The notes: generated by a model from the sequence alone, not told the origin. A stretch of 64,000 nucleotides of DNA from Gottfriedia endophytica (GCF_017814275.1 NZ_JAGIYQ010000008.1:1-64000), one strand, 5' to 3'. Positions 26,769 to 36,163 are shown, numbered from the stretch's first letter. A program made the numbers and translations.

Positions 26769-26915
26769 AATAGAAAAGCGGAAGAGCCCCGGTTGTCTCC
26801 GAAAGGCGTTGGAGCAACTACCGAGAGAAGGGATGATCTAACCCTTCACTCGGTGGTTGTGAAACGTCCGAAGAGGTAGCCCATGAAGCTAGACAGATAG
26901 AAAAGCGGAAGAGTT
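26765..26915 (+). repeat. Structured intergenic repeat with flanking direct repeats
   Basis: GATAGAAAAGCGGAAGAG at 26896-26913 repeats GATAGAATAGAAAAGCGGAAGAG beginning at 26765. Between them lies a sequence with a clear hairpin, CCGAG...AAGGG/CCCTT...CTCGG, and the paired-looking strings TTGGAGCAAC and GTTGTGAAACGTCC. The style (AAAAGCGGAAG start) is known from intergenic elements of many Bacillus genomes. It begins at the gatB stop codon. Confidence 0.7.
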
Positions 26916-26937
26916 TATCTCCGTTATCCATTAAAAT

Positions 26938-26975
26938 TAAAAAAGCGTGCTCTTTATAGGGAGCACGCTTTTTTG
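26938..26975. terminator. Bidirectional terminator between gatB and glpF
   Basis: AAAAAAGCGTGCTC and GAGCACGCTTTTTT form a 14-base stem around TTTATAGG. The A-tract and T-tract serve both converging transcripts. Confidence 0.92.
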
Positions 26976-27004
26976 TCATATAAAGAATATTTTAAAGTCA
27001 TAAT

Positions 27005-27745
27005 TTAAAGTTTATTAAATAAATGAAACCACGTATATACAGCTATTGTTGATCCAAGAATAGGTGCAACAATTGGAACCCAAGCATATCCCCAATGAGA
27101 GCTTCCTTTTCCTTTAATTGGCAGAATTGCATGTGCTAAACGTGGCATAAAATCACGAGCAGGATTTAAAGCTGGACCAGTTGGCCCGCCTACTGATAAG
27201 ACGATTCCCCAAACTAAAAAACCAATTGCAATGTGAGCAATCAATCCAGTAGCACCATCTGCATTTTTCATAAAAGGTGAGTGGGTAATTCCTAATGCAC
27301 CAAACACTAAGATGAATGTACCAATCAATTCTGTGATAAATGCATTTATATAGTTTTTTTTATAAGAAGGGACAGAACCGAAACAGCTAAAAACATCAAT
27401 TTTATCGTCAGTTTCATCCATAAATGGTTTATACATTGCCCAAACTAATATAGCACCTATAAAAGCTCCTATAAGCTGGGCGATAACGTATGGCCCAACA
27501 TCACTCCAAGGAAACTGACCGTTTAAGGCAAGCCCAATTGTGAAAGCTGGATTAATATGATTTCCGCAAATCCAACCAAAAATAGCAGCGGGAATCATTA
27601 CAGCAAATCCCCAGCCCGTAGCAATTCCCATCCAACCAGTCTTGTATCCTTTTGCTCCTTTTAAATGGACATTGGCAACAACTCCATTTCCAAGAGTAAC
27701 CATCAAAGCTGTGGCAAATACTTCTGCTATATATTTTGTCATCAT
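27005..27745 (-). CDS. glpF: MIP-family channel, glycerol facilitator type
   Basis: A 246-residue, six-helix membrane channel. Both pore motifs are present: HINPAFT near residue 64 and LNPARD near 193. Asp after the second NPA motif marks aquaglyceroporins, which pass glycerol or similar small solutes, rather than strict water channels. The ribosome site GGAGGG lies 11 bases before the first ATG. There is no glpK or glpP beside it, so the substrate is inferred; lactate-conducting relatives exist in other Firmicutes. Confidence 0.85.
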   Translation of the reverse strand: MMTKYIAEVFATALMVTLGNGVVANVHLKGAKGYKTGWMGIATGWGFAVMIPAAIFGWICGNHINPAFTIGLALNGQFPWSDVGPYVIAQLIGAFIGAILVWAMYKPFMDETDDKIDVFSCFGSVPSYKKNYINAFITELIGTFILVFGALGITHSPFMKNADGATGLIAHIAIGFLVWGIVLSVGGPTGPALNPARDFMPRLAHAILPIKGKGSSHWGYAWVPIVAPILGSTIAVYTWFHLFNKL

Positions 27746-27871
27746 GGCTACAATAACCCTCCATTAATACTATTATCTTTCTCAAAATACGTGGAAAGTA
27801 TAACATAGTATATTAGAAGGAATTGGTCCTAAATATGACAAATTTATTAAATGGGGAAAATTGTCAAACAA

Positions 27872-27900
27872 TTTACTATAAAAAAATTTTAATATAAGAT
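27872..27900 (+). promoter_or_regulatory. Candidate SigA promoter of dagK
   Basis: TTTACT at 27872-27877 and TAAGAT at 27895-27900 with a 17-base spacer, 45 bases before the ATG. Confidence 0.45.
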
Positions 27901-27944
27901 ATGATGATAGAGGATATTAAATAAAAATAGTAGGATGGTTAAAG

Positions 27945-28826
27945 ATGAAACGTGCTAGAATAATCTACAACCCTACTTCTGGTCGTGAAATTTTTAAAAG
28001 GAAATTGCCAGAAGTGTTGCAGAAGTTTGAGCAAGCTGGTTATGAAACATCCTGTCATGCTACAACAGGAGCTGGAGATGCCACAATTGCTGCTAGAGAA
28101 GCATGTAAACGAAAATATGATATAGTTGTTGCTTGTGGTGGAGATGGAACGTTAAATGAAGTCATTAGTGGATTAGCTGAACAGGAATATAGACCAAAGC
28201 TTGGTTTAATTCCAGTTGGTACGACCAATGATTTTGCTCGAGCTATTGGTGTAAATACCACTATAATGGATGCTGTTGAAGTCATTGTGAATGGAAATAC
28301 TGTACCATTGGATATTGGTTACGTAAATGGAAAATATTTTGTTAATATTTTAGCAGCTGGAAAAATTACAGAGCTAACCTATGAGGTTCCAAGTAAGCTA
28401 AAAACTGTTCTTGGACAATTAGCATACTATTTAAAAGGCTTTGAATTACTTCCTCGTGTTAAACCAACATATGTCACAATTGAATATGATGGGAAAATAT
28501 TTGAAGGGGAGATCATGCTTTTCCTTCTATCAAACACAAACTCTGTTGGTGGATTTGAAATGATTGCTCCAGAGGCTAGTATTAACGATGGCCAGTTTGA
28601 CTTACTTGTGTTAAAAAAATCAAATATTGCTGAAATTATTCAGGTCTGTGCACAGCTATTACGCGGTAAACATGTGCATAATGATCAAGTACTTTATACG
28701 CGTGCTAGTCACTTGAAAATTTCTTCAAATGAAAAACTACTTTTGAATATTGATGGCGAATATGGTGGAGACACACCATGTACCGTTGAAATGCTTTACC
28801 ACCATTTAGAAATTTTTGTACCATAA
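27945..28826 (+). CDS. dagK: Diacylglycerol kinase DagK
   Basis: Phosphorylates diacylglycerol to phosphatidic acid, recycling lipid released by lipoteichoic acid synthesis. The 293-residue product has the DAGK catalytic signature ACGGDGTLNEVISGL near residue 65 and PVGTTNDFARA near 91, with the C-terminal beta domain ending in an IDGEYGG segment near 268. The ribosome site is weak (AGGATGG). It lies just before rlmD, as in B. subtilis (yerQ next to yefA). Confidence 0.95.
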   Translation: MKRARIIYNPTSGREIFKRKLPEVLQKFEQAGYETSCHATTGAGDATIAAREACKRKYDIVVACGGDGTLNEVISGLAEQEYRPKLGLIPVGTTNDFARAIGVNTTIMDAVEVIVNGNTVPLDIGYVNGKYFVNILAAGKITELTYEVPSKLKTVLGQLAYYLKGFELLPRVKPTYVTIEYDGKIFEGEIMLFLLSNTNSVGGFEMIAPEASINDGQFDLLVLKKSNIAEIIQVCAQLLRGKHVHNDQVLYTRASHLKISSNEKLLLNIDGEYGGDTPCTVEMLYHHLEIFVP

Positions 28827-28846
28827 TTTAAAAGAAAAAAAGTTAT

Positions 28847-28872
28847 GACCTCTTGCTTTGCAAGGGGTTTAC
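28847..28872 (+). terminator. Weak terminator-like hairpin after dagK
   Basis: CCTCTTGC and GCAAGGGG pair around TTT. The tail is only TTTACTTATT, so termination may be inefficient. Confidence 0.4.
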
Positions 28873-28971
28873 TTATTGTTAATAGCTAATAGTCTCAAAT
28901 TTATTAATCTCAACCCATCTAATGAACTAATTAAATTGGGAATACTAAAAAAAATATACTCTTTTTTTAAA

Positions 28972-29163
28972 GATTGTTACTTTTAGGTTTTATAAATTAA
29001 AAGACAGAAGTTGATTGGAATGGAAGGTTGCTCGACTCCTGTGGGAGATGCGGGAAGGCTGAGACCCCGCAGGAGCGATAGCGACGAGGAGGCTCAGCTC
29101 ACGCCCCTAGGAAAGCGAGCATCCTGGAATGGAAATCAACTTACATATACTAAAATAACAACG
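28972..29163 (+). repeat. MITE-like hairpin repeat, copy 4 (subtype A)
   Basis: The ends are GATTGTTACTTTTAG and ACTAAAATAACAAC, with arms AAGTTGATTGGAATGG and GGAAATCAACTT. The core has the subtype A insert GCAGGAGCGATAGCGACGAGG in place of the GCTTGCCGAGG of subtype B. It fills most of the gap before rlmD. A 72-codon ORF across it is rejected. Confidence 0.87.
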
Positions 29164-29355
29164 CTAAGAAATACTAAGAGATTTTCAATAAAGAATAATG
29201 GTTTCAATCTACTTATTAAGGTAATATAGAAGATGCTTTATCTATTAACTAATTATAGATTAGCTCTATTAAAAAATAATGAAAATAAACTTAAAAATCT
29301 ATGTTATTTTGTAAAGTTTTGTAAAGGTTTAGTGTTAGAAAGGAAGGTAAGGGAC

Positions 29356-30735
29356 TTGTCGAAAAGAGTGTTACCTGTTGAAAAAAATGATTTTGTAGAT
29401 GTTGAGTTTGTTGATTTAACTCATGAGGGCCATGGCGTTGCAAAAATTGATGGATATCCAATTTTTGTTCCAAATGGTTTACCAGGCGAAAAGGCTAAAA
29501 TAAAAGTAATAAAAGTTAGTAAAGGGTTCGGATTTGGAAAATTAATCGAGCTTTATGAAGAAAGTTCTGTCAGAGTGGATCCTATTTGTTCAATTTATCA
29601 TCAATGTGGAGGATGCCAGTTACAGCACATGAGCTATGAAGGGCAACTTCAAGCAAAATTTAATCAAGTTTCAGAAGTGATGAAACGAATTGGAAAACTT
29701 GAGAATGTAACAATTCATCCTGTTCTTGGTATGAGCGATCCTTGGAACTATCGAAACAAAGCCCAAGTTCCAGTTGGAGAACGTGAAGGTGGACTAGTTG
29801 TTGGCTTTTATCAAAAAAGTAGCCATGACATTATTCCAATGGAAGAATGTTTTATTCAAGGGAAAGAAAATGATGCTTTAGTTCAAGGCATAAAGGATAT
29901 TTGCCAAGAGCTTCGAATTCAGCCATATGATGAAAGTGAGCATAAAGGTATTTTAAGACATATCATGTCTAGATATGGTCATTATACTAGTGAATCAATG
30001 CTTGTGATTGTTACGAAAAAAGCTAACTTCCCACAAAAGGAAGAGTTGGTAAAACGAATTGTTGAGAAATATCCTACTATTACAAGTATCATTCAGAACG
30101 TAAATAATGAAAAAACAAATGTCATTTTAGGTAATCAAACGTTTGTTTTACATGGTAGTGAAACGATTAAAGATAAAATCGGTGATATTACATTTGAAAT
30201 TTCATCTCGTTCATTTTATCAAGTTAATCCAGTTCAAACAAAGGTTCTTTATGATAAAGCTTTAGAGTATGCAAATTTGAACGGAAACGAAACAGTTATT
30301 GATGCTTATTGCGGAATAGGATCTATTTCTCTATTTTTAGCTCAAAAGGCAAAAATGGTTTATGGAGTAGAAATTGTACCTGAAGCAATTGAAGACGCAA
30401 AACGAAACGCAGCTTTAAACAATATGACAAATGTTGAATTTGAAGTTGGAAAAGCTGAAGAAGTTATTCCAAATTGGTATAAACAAGGGATTAAGTCAGA
30501 TGTATTAGTTGTCGATCCTCCGCGTAAAGGCTGCGATGAAATGTTATTACAAACAATCATTGCAATGAAGCCTAAAAAAGTAGTTTATGTTTCATGTAAT
30601 CCTTCAACACTAGCTCGTGATTTACGAATTTTAGAAGATGGTGGATACAAAACGACAGAAATACAACCAGTGGATATGTTCCCACATACTTCGCATTGCG
30701 AAGCTGTTGCTAAAATTGAATTGAAGGATAACTAA
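29356..30735 (+). CDS. rlmD: 23S rRNA (uracil-C5)-methyltransferase, RlmD/RlmCD type
   Basis: Uses SAM to methylate C5 of a uridine in 23S rRNA. An N-terminal TRAM domain is followed by the iron-sulfur cysteine pattern C-x5-CGGC ([13 protein letters not shown]), the SAM site [14 protein letters not shown], and the catalytic Cys in [13 protein letters not shown]. The proposed start is TTG 29356 (459 residues), preceded by GGAAGGTAAGGG. Codons further upstream give a non-homologous tail and no ribosome site. The relative is YefA of B. subtilis, which modifies two uridines; which positions apply here is not known. Confidence 0.93.
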   Translation: MSKRVLPVEKNDFVDVEFVDLTHEGHGVAKIDGYPIFVPNGLPGEKAKIKVIKVSKGFGFGKLIELYEESSVRVDPICSIYHQCGGCQLQHMSYEGQLQAKFNQVSEVMKRIGKLENVTIHPVLGMSDPWNYRNKAQVPVGEREGGLVVGFYQKSSHDIIPMEECFIQGKENDALVQGIKDICQELRIQPYDESEHKGILRHIMSRYGHYTSESMLVIVTKKANFPQKEELVKRIVEKYPTITSIIQNVNNEKTNVILGNQTFVLHGSETIKDKIGDITFEISSRSFYQVNPVQTKVLYDKALEYANLNGNETVIDAYCGIGSISLFLAQKAKMVYGVEIVPEAIEDAKRNAALNNMTNVEFEVGKAEEVIPNWYKQGIKSDVLVVDPPRKGCDEMLLQTIIAMKPKKVVYVSCNPSTLARDLRILEDGGYKTTEIQPVDMFPHTSHCEAVAKIELKDN

Positions 30736-30749
30736 AATAGTATTTTTAT

Positions 30750-30782
30750 GAGAAATGGGAGGAATCCTATTTCTCTTTTTTT
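30750..30782 (+). terminator. Terminator after rlmD
   Basis: GAGAAATGGGA and TCCTATTTCTC pair around GGAA, with a seven-T tail. Confidence 0.9.
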
Positions 30783-30884
30783 AGGGCTAAGAATATAGTA
30801 AGAATAAACTTATTCATTAAACTAGCAGTTTAATAAGAAATGATATAATTTATATACAAGACCATTCTAAAGGAGCGTTTTATC

Positions 30885-31346
30885 ATGAGTGATTGCTGTA
30901 AATCAAATGACTTGAGTTCTGAAACGAGTAAATTAGAAGTCTGTCCATCATGTAATGTAGATGGTAAAAAAGTAAAAATAATTACACTAAAATCATTGTT
31001 AAAACCAATGGCATTGAATTCTCTTAACGCAAATTTAGACCATTATTTTTGTTCAACGTCTAATTGTGAAGTCGTCTATTTTGATTCGGAAAAGAAATCA
31101 TACTTTAAATCGGATATTAAGGTTCAAGTTTTCCAAAAAGATTCTTCACTTGATGTGCCTGTATGCTATTGTTTTGATTGGACAAAAGGAAAACTTCAAC
31201 AATCTGTTCAGAACGAATTAGCATCTCAACCAGTTGAACAGATTCGAAAAAACATAAAAGCCAATCGATGTGGTTGTGAAGTTAATAATCCTCAAGGTAG
31301 TTGCTGTTTGGCAAATGTCACAACGTTTATTGATCAATTATCATAG
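30885..31346 (+). CDS. CopZ-like cysteine-rich metal-binding protein
   Basis: A 153-residue protein with many cysteines: CC at 4-5, CPSC near 20, C near 56 and 61, CYC near 94, and the C-terminal CGCEVNNPQGSCCLANV near 128. The last pattern and overall order match the N-terminal zinc/[2Fe-2S] domain of archaeal CopZ and related stand-alone proteins that deliver or handle copper. There is no HMA domain and no copper ATPase nearby. The ribosome site is AAAGGAGC. Only 15 bases separate it from the next gene, so the two were probably co-transcribed. Confidence 0.7.
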   Translation: MSDCCKSNDLSSETSKLEVCPSCNVDGKKVKIITLKSLLKPMALNSLNANLDHYFCSTSNCEVVYFDSEKKSYFKSDIKVQVFQKDSSLDVPVCYCFDWTKGKLQQSVQNELASQPVEQIRKNIKANRCGCEVNNPQGSCCLANVTTFIDQLS

Positions 31347-31361
31347 AGGTTAGAAGGAGAT

Positions 31362-32028
31362 ATGGAAGTGGAAGAAAATAAAGGTCTCTTAGGTGAGCAA
31401 CAACCATATTGGGAAACGAATTTTTCAAATCGAGTAGAAATGTTTGGTGAATCACCAAGTGAAGCTGCTATTAAAGCAGCTGAAATATTTGAAAAACAAG
31501 GAATAAAAACCATTCTTGAATTAGGGGGTGGGCAAGGAAGAGACACGCTCTATTTTGCACAAAAAGGTTTCAAGGTATATGTGCTAGACTATACACATAG
31601 TGGCATTGAAGCAATAAAGAAAAAAGCGAAAAAACTAGGTTTATTTAATTCTGTAGAAGCACTTCAACATGATGTAAGAAATCCTCTATCCTTTGAGGAT
31701 GATATGATTGAAGGGTGTTATTCGCATATGTTGTTTTGCATGGCTTTTACTTCTGAAGAAATTACATTTTTAGCCCAAGAAGTAAAAAGAGTGTTGAAAC
31801 CAAATGGACTAAAAATTTATTCAGTACGAAATCTTAACGATCCTCATTATGGAACAGGTATTCATCGAGGGGGAAAAAAGGTATGAGGTCGGAGGCTTTA
31901 TCGTTCATTTTTTTGACAAAAAAATGATAGAAGAATTATCAGAGTGATATAAAATCCTAGAAATTCACGAGTTTGAAGAAGGCGGAATGCCAAGAAGACT
32001 TTATCTAGTTACTCAACAAAAAGAATGA
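31362..32028 (+). pseudogene. Class I SAM-dependent methyltransferase, broken by a frameshift and a stop
   Basis: The open part (174 codons, to 31886) has the SAM motif ILELGGGQGRDTL near residue 51, VLDYTH near 73 and an RVLKPNGL strand near 142. After GGGGGAAAAAAGG at about 31870 the frame ends at TGA. Reading on in another frame gives a natural continuation (YEVGGFIVHFFDKKMIEELSE), then an in-frame TGA at about 31945, then YKILEIHEFEEGG and a normal end at 32028. Two separate lesions suggest decay rather than one reading error, although the 174-residue fragment may still be made. It follows the CopZ-like gene. Confidence 0.8.
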
Positions 32029-32053
32029 TAGTGCTATTTGAAAAGGAGAAGTA

Positions 32054-32084
32054 AAACGACTGTCCAAAGAGTGAACAGTCGTTT
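32054..32084. terminator. Hairpin between convergent genes
   Basis: AAACGACTGT and ACAGTCGTTT form a ten-base stem around an 11-base loop. The T-tails are short on both sides (TTTAGAATTT forward, TTTTACTT reverse). Confidence 0.6.
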
Positions 32085-32137
32085 AGAATTTAAAATATCA
32101 ACACTTCTCCTAAAATTTATTTATTCTAGGAATGGAA

Positions 32138-32605
32138 TTAGATTGTAGTAACAACGCGTGTTAAACCATTAATTACACCTTGATGTAATCCTTCATGCCA
32201 CAAACAGAATGTTAATGCATCACGTACTGTTTCAAGCTTAAGTCCAGCAATTTCTTTTGATTGCACTAACTTCTCGTCAAGTGAATTTTGGAAAGTCTCA
32301 ACAATTAATTTTCCATGTTTTTCAAGCTCTTCAGCAATTTCCTCTAAAGAAGGAGCTTCTGTCTTCCACTCACTCGGTTTTGTACCCCCTCCAAAAAATT
32401 CAAAAAACCTTGGATCTAGTTTGCTTCCTTTTCCGGATAATTGAAACATTAAACCATCATAGGCAGTTAAAATATGCCCATAGTTCCAACGTAGCGTGTT
32501 ATTAAAGCCAGCTGGTTGTATGTCAGCATGCTCTTTCTTTAGTTTTTGTAAGTTGTTTAGAGTGAATCCACGAAAAAATTGAAGTTGTTCAAAGACTTTG
32601 TCCAT
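32138..32605 (-). CDS. DinB/YfiT-like four-helix metal protein
   Basis: A 155-residue helical protein with the DinB-superfamily metal-ligand spacing: His in NYGHILTAYDGL near residue 43 and the pair in LWHEGLHQGVI near 137-141. Members bind zinc or nickel, and some are thiol transferases using bacillithiol. No specific reaction can be assigned. It has an excellent GGAGGAATAATA ribosome site. It lies downstream of the SRPBCC gene on the same strand (35-base gap), so the pair is probably an operon. Confidence 0.8.
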   Translation of the reverse strand: MDKVFEQLQFFRGFTLNNLQKLKKEHADIQPAGFNNTLRWNYGHILTAYDGLMFQLSGKGSKLDPRFFEFFGGGTKPSEWKTEAPSLEEIAEELEKHGKLIVETFQNSLDEKLVQSKEIAGLKLETVRDALTFCLWHEGLHQGVINGLTRVVTTI

Positions 32606-32640
32606 TATTATTCCTCCGTATCCATATTCATTATTATTTC

Positions 32641-33069
32641 TTATGCTTCATGCCAAACACCTAGATTTTTGCCTTCTACATAATGTTTCAGGAGGTACAT
32701 TAGAGTTCCCCATGTTGTATTAATCATAGCATAGGGACCATCCATCGATTCAAATCCCATATGATTAAAATTAACAATTGTAGCTCCGTTTTCATTTACA
32801 CTTAGTTCGAAACGAATTTTGGTGCCTTTCCATGCTGGCATATCATGCATAGAAGTCCATTCTACTAATTTTCCTGGTTCAAGTCGATCAATATGAAATT
32901 GGAAAATTGCTCGACGATTATAAAAAGCAACCTCTGCAATGCTTCCAACTTCTGGCTCGAAATTAGCGTCTGTTGACCACCAGCCTTTAATTCCATTTGT
33001 TGTTGTAATGGCTTCAAAAACAGTCTCAGGAGTTTCGTTAATCAAAATTTGATGTGGCATGTTTATCAT
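32641..33069 (-). CDS. SRPBCC (START/AHSA1-like) domain protein
   Basis: A 142-residue single-domain protein: the start (HQILINETPETVFEAITTTNGIKGWW) and the end (WGTLMYLLKHYVEGKNLG) match the AHSA1/polyketide-cyclase-like helix-grip fold that binds hydrophobic ligands. Ligand and role are unknown. ATG 33069 and an internal ATG three codons on are both possible; AGGAAAAT lies upstream. Probably co-transcribed with the DinB-like gene. Confidence 0.8.
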   Translation of the reverse strand: MINMPHQILINETPETVFEAITTTNGIKGWWSTDANFEPEVGSIAEVAFYNRRAIFQFHIDRLEPGKLVEWTSMHDMPAWKGTKIRFELSVNENGATIVNFNHMGFESMDGPYAMINTTWGTLMYLLKHYVEGKNLGVWHEA

Positions 33070-33245
33070 CTTATTTTCCTCTATTCTTCAAATGATTTTT
33101 TCAACATTATTGTCCTCGGTAGATTTAGATTAATACATAAAGATTCAATAAAATTTAATCTTTCCAAATCTTAATAAGAATCCTGTACAATAATAGTAAT
33201 AAAGCATTTGCCTTTAAGTCCCTTTAAAATGGAGGATAAATCAAA

Positions 33246-33587
33246 ATGACACTTAAAAAGATTTCACCTGAAGAATTATATGAGAAACTGAATAAACAAG
33301 AAAAGGTCGTTCTATTAGATGTAAGAGCAGAGGAAAAATATAGCGACTATCATATCGAACATTCAACTATTGAGAATCTAAATATAAATAAAAATGATAT
33401 TTTTAATCTAGTGGAAAATAAGCAAGATTCAATTACTTCATTGCCAAAAGAAAATGAAATTATTGTAACTTGTACAACTGGAAATTCTGCTACAAAGTGT
33501 GCAACAATTCTTTCTGAAAGGGAATATGATGTTACTGTTTTAGATGGCGGGATTACTGCATGGAAAGAGTTTTTAAAAACAAAATAG
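33246..33587 (+). CDS. Rhodanese-like sulfurtransferase
   Basis: A 113-residue single rhodanese domain: VVLLDVRAEEKYSDYHIEHS near residue 21, the active-site loop CTTGNSATKC starting with Cys near 77, and the closing LDGGITAWKEF near 99. It would carry persulfide sulfur from a donor to an acceptor. The ribosome site is TGGAGG. A single gene with no sulfur-metabolism partner next to it. Confidence 0.9.
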   Translation: MTLKKISPEELYEKLNKQEKVVLLDVRAEEKYSDYHIEHSTIENLNINKNDIFNLVENKQDSITSLPKENEIIVTCTTGNSATKCATILSEREYDVTVLDGGITAWKEFLKTK

Positions 33588-33676
33588 ATTATTACTATTT
33601 TTTTCATTATTGAAGCTCTACTTTTATAGGAAGTAGGGCTTCGATTATATACGAGAATGTATTGTATGAGATAACA

Positions 33677-33702
33677 AAAGACAGCTGAGATCAGCTGCCT
33701 TT
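33677..33702 (-). terminator. Terminator of the secreted helical protein gene
   Basis: Read on the minus strand, AAAGGCAGCTGA pairs with TCAGCTGTCTTT almost perfectly, followed by TTGTTATC. Confidence 0.7.
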
Positions 33703-33717
33703 ATGTAAATATTCATC

Positions 33718-34329
33718 CTATTTGCTTGCAGTAAGTTCTTTTTGTAATTCTTGATTAGATTTTTGTAATTGTTGATCAAATTTTTCTAATGCAGCATTAA
33801 TAGCTGATTTGTCTTTCTTTTGAATAGCAGTTTTCAATTCTTTGAAAATACCACGTTCGCCATTTTCCTTACCTTTAAATTTATCTTTGTCTTTATCATG
33901 GTCTCTACCTTCATGATTTCCAAAGATTGCATCTAATTTTTTATGTGCTTCCTCTTTTGTTATTTTGCCATCTTTTATTTGTTGTTTAATAGACATAATT
34001 TCTTGTTTATTAGCTTCGTAAACAGCTTTGTGATTTGTTTTTTCTTGTTTCTCTTCTTTTTGGAAACTACCGTGTTTGTGTAATTGACTCTCTAAATTTT
34101 TATGTGTTGTTAAATCTTGTGTAAGTTGATTTTTTAAATCAGGAGTAGCGTATTGATTAATAACATTCATAAGATCCTTCTCACGTTGCCCCTTATGATG
34201 ATGTTCTGAGTTTTCATGAGTAGCTGTTGTGTTCATTTTATTGGAATGATTCATTGCTGCACTCCCTGCTGCAGGAGCTAATATTGATGCTGCTAAAACA
34301 GGTACAATTAAACTTGATCTAATTTTCAT
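33718..34329 (-). CDS. Secreted charged helical protein, function unknown
   Basis: 203 residues. The signal peptide MKIRSSLIVPVLAASILAPAAGSA has an Ala-rich cleavage region. The mature part is rich in Lys, Glu, Gln and His, with a SHOCT-like helix pair (EIMSIKQQIKDGKITKEEAHKKLDAIF) and a C-terminal predicted coiled coil. His clusters (EHHHKG and HDKDKDK) suggest possible metal binding, which is inference. Strong AGGAGGAAA ribosome site. It is not recognised as a named family. Confidence 0.7.
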   Translation of the reverse strand: MKIRSSLIVPVLAASILAPAAGSAAMNHSNKMNTTATHENSEHHHKGQREKDLMNVINQYATPDLKNQLTQDLTTHKNLESQLHKHGSFQKEEKQEKTNHKAVYEANKQEIMSIKQQIKDGKITKEEAHKKLDAIFGNHEGRDHDKDKDKFKGKENGERGIFKELKTAIQKKDKSAINAALEKFDQQLQKSNQELQKELTASK

Positions 34330-34584
34330 TTGAATTTCCTCCTATAAAATAATTATTGGTGTTACATGTAGGATTATCGTACAAGTTTCTTAACTTTTCC
34401 TTAATAGAAAAAATACACTAATCGAAAATTTTTTAATAAGAGCAGTGCTCTAAAATAGGCGTTATCTGTGAATAGAAGGGTATAATAAATTGGTAGAAGT
34501 AGACAGTATGTGGAACTACCTGTGTTTAGATCAACAAATAGTATTTTATGTACATAAACTAAGATAAAAAGAAGGGAAGGAGAT

Positions 34585-36057
34585 ATGATGACAAAAGAAA
34601 TAAATGAACAAGGATGGAACTTTGATAATAGTTACGCCCGTTTACCACAAACATACTTTTCTAGCCAAAACCTTAATCTTGTCAGTTCACCGAAATTAAT
34701 TATTTTTAATGAAAAGTTAGCAAAGAGTTTAGGGTTAGATATCGAGACTCTCCAAGGTGAAGATGGTGTGGCAATGCTTGCTGGTAACAAGATTCCCGAA
34801 GGTGCTTTTCCTCTTGCACAAGCCTATGCAGGGCATCAATATGGACATTTTACGAGATTAGGGGATGGCCGTGCACTGCTTCTAGGTGAACAGATCACTC
34901 CTATAGGTGAACGGTTTGATATTCAGCTCAAGGGGTCAGGTAGAACAGCATACTCTAGAGGGGGAGATGGCCGGGCTGCGCTTGGACCGATGCTTCGAGA
35001 ATACATCATTAGCGAAGCCATGTACGCACTTGGAATTCCTACTACTAGAAGCCTAGCTGTAGTGATAACTGGTGAGTCAATCATTCGCGAAACTACTTTG
35101 CCTGGTGCAGTTTTGACCCGCGTGGCTGCCAGCCATATCCGCGTTGGAACATTTCAATACGTTGCAAAATGGGGGACTGCCATGGATCTTCAGGTTTTGG
35201 CTGACTACACAATTAATCGCCACTATCCACATATTGAAGCTGATGAAAATCGTTATCTTTCTTTCCTTAAAGAAGTGATCAAGCGTCAGGCTACTCTAAT
35301 TGCTAAATGGCAGCTAGTTGGTTTTATCCACGGGGTGATGAACACAGATAATATGACTATTAGTGGAGAAACGATTGATTATGGCCCTTGCGCATTCATG
35401 GATACGTATGATCCGGAAACAGTATTTAGTTCAATTGATATTCATGGCCGTTATGCATATGGTAATCAGCCGTATATTGCCGGGTGGAATCTCGCAAGAT
35501 TTGCTGAAACCCTATTACCACTACTACATGATGATCAAGAAATTGCTCTCGAATTAGCTCAGGCTGAGATTTCGAATTTTATTGAATTATATAAGCGTAA
35601 TTGGATAGCGGGAATGAGAGCAAAACTTGGAATATTCAATGAAGAAACACAGGATGAGGCTCTTATTGAAGACCTCCTTAATATGATGAAGAAGTATGGT
35701 GCTGACTACATTAATACTTTCCGCGCATTAACTTTGGACACTACTGAGGATACGCTCTTATTTGGAAAACCTGAATTTTCTAAGTGGAATGAACAGTGGA
35801 AGGGAAGATTAGGGAGACAAGAGGAATCGAAAGACAAATCGATCCAGTTGATGCAAAGCAGCAACCCAGCAATAATCCCTAGGAACTACAGGGTAGAAGC
35901 TGCACTAGAAGCAGCGGTGGAACGAGGAGACTATTGCGTGATGGATAAGCTTCTTACGGTGCTTTCAAATCCATACGCCTACATTCCAGAACAGGATGAA
36001 TACTCGGCACTTCCTCCGTCGTCAGATGGTCCTTATCGAACTTTTTGTGGTACATGA
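34585..36057 (+). CDS. selO: Protein adenylyltransferase SelO
   Basis: A pseudokinase-fold enzyme that transfers AMP from ATP to Ser, Thr or Tyr residues of proteins in redox control. The 490-residue product has the SelO hallmarks: [15 protein letters not shown] near residue 83, [27 protein letters not shown] near 114-140, [12 protein letters not shown] near 247, and DYGPCAFMD near 262. It ends in TFCGT with Cys at the place of selenocysteine in eukaryotic SelO. Two ATGs (34585, 34588) follow AAGGAG. GC-richer codons than the flanking genes hint at separate ancestry. Confidence 0.95.
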   Translation: MMTKEINEQGWNFDNSYARLPQTYFSSQNLNLVSSPKLIIFNEKLAKSLGLDIETLQGEDGVAMLAGNKIPEGAFPLAQAYAGHQYGHFTRLGDGRALLLGEQITPIGERFDIQLKGSGRTAYSRGGDGRAALGPMLREYIISEAMYALGIPTTRSLAVVITGESIIRETTLPGAVLTRVAASHIRVGTFQYVAKWGTAMDLQVLADYTINRHYPHIEADENRYLSFLKEVIKRQATLIAKWQLVGFIHGVMNTDNMTISGETIDYGPCAFMDTYDPETVFSSIDIHGRYAYGNQPYIAGWNLARFAETLLPLLHDDQEIALELAQAEISNFIELYKRNWIAGMRAKLGIFNEETQDEALIEDLLNMMKKYGADYINTFRALTLDTTEDTLLFGKPEFSKWNEQWKGRLGRQEESKDKSIQLMQSSNPAIIPRNYRVEAALEAAVERGDYCVMDKLLTVLSNPYAYIPEQDEYSALPPSSDGPYRTFCGT

Positions 36058-36121
36058 TTATAGAAAAAACGTGTGGAAGAATTTTTCCGTCCATCTACGT
36101 GAGTTGACTTATAAGTATATT

Positions 36122-36163
36122 AAAAAAAAATGCTGCCTCGTTTCATGAGGCAGCATTTTTTTT
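36122..36163 (+). terminator. Terminator after selO
   Basis: AAAATGCTGCCTC and GAGGCAGCATTTT form a strong stem around GTTTCAT, with eight T after it. Confidence 0.93.

Noticed and set aside
33612-33642. Hairpin GAAGC-T-CTACTT/AAGTAG-G-GCTTC after the rhodanese gene as a terminator
   Set aside because: The stem is good, but neither strand has a T-run after it, so it is not listed as an intrinsic terminator. It could still mark a transcript end.
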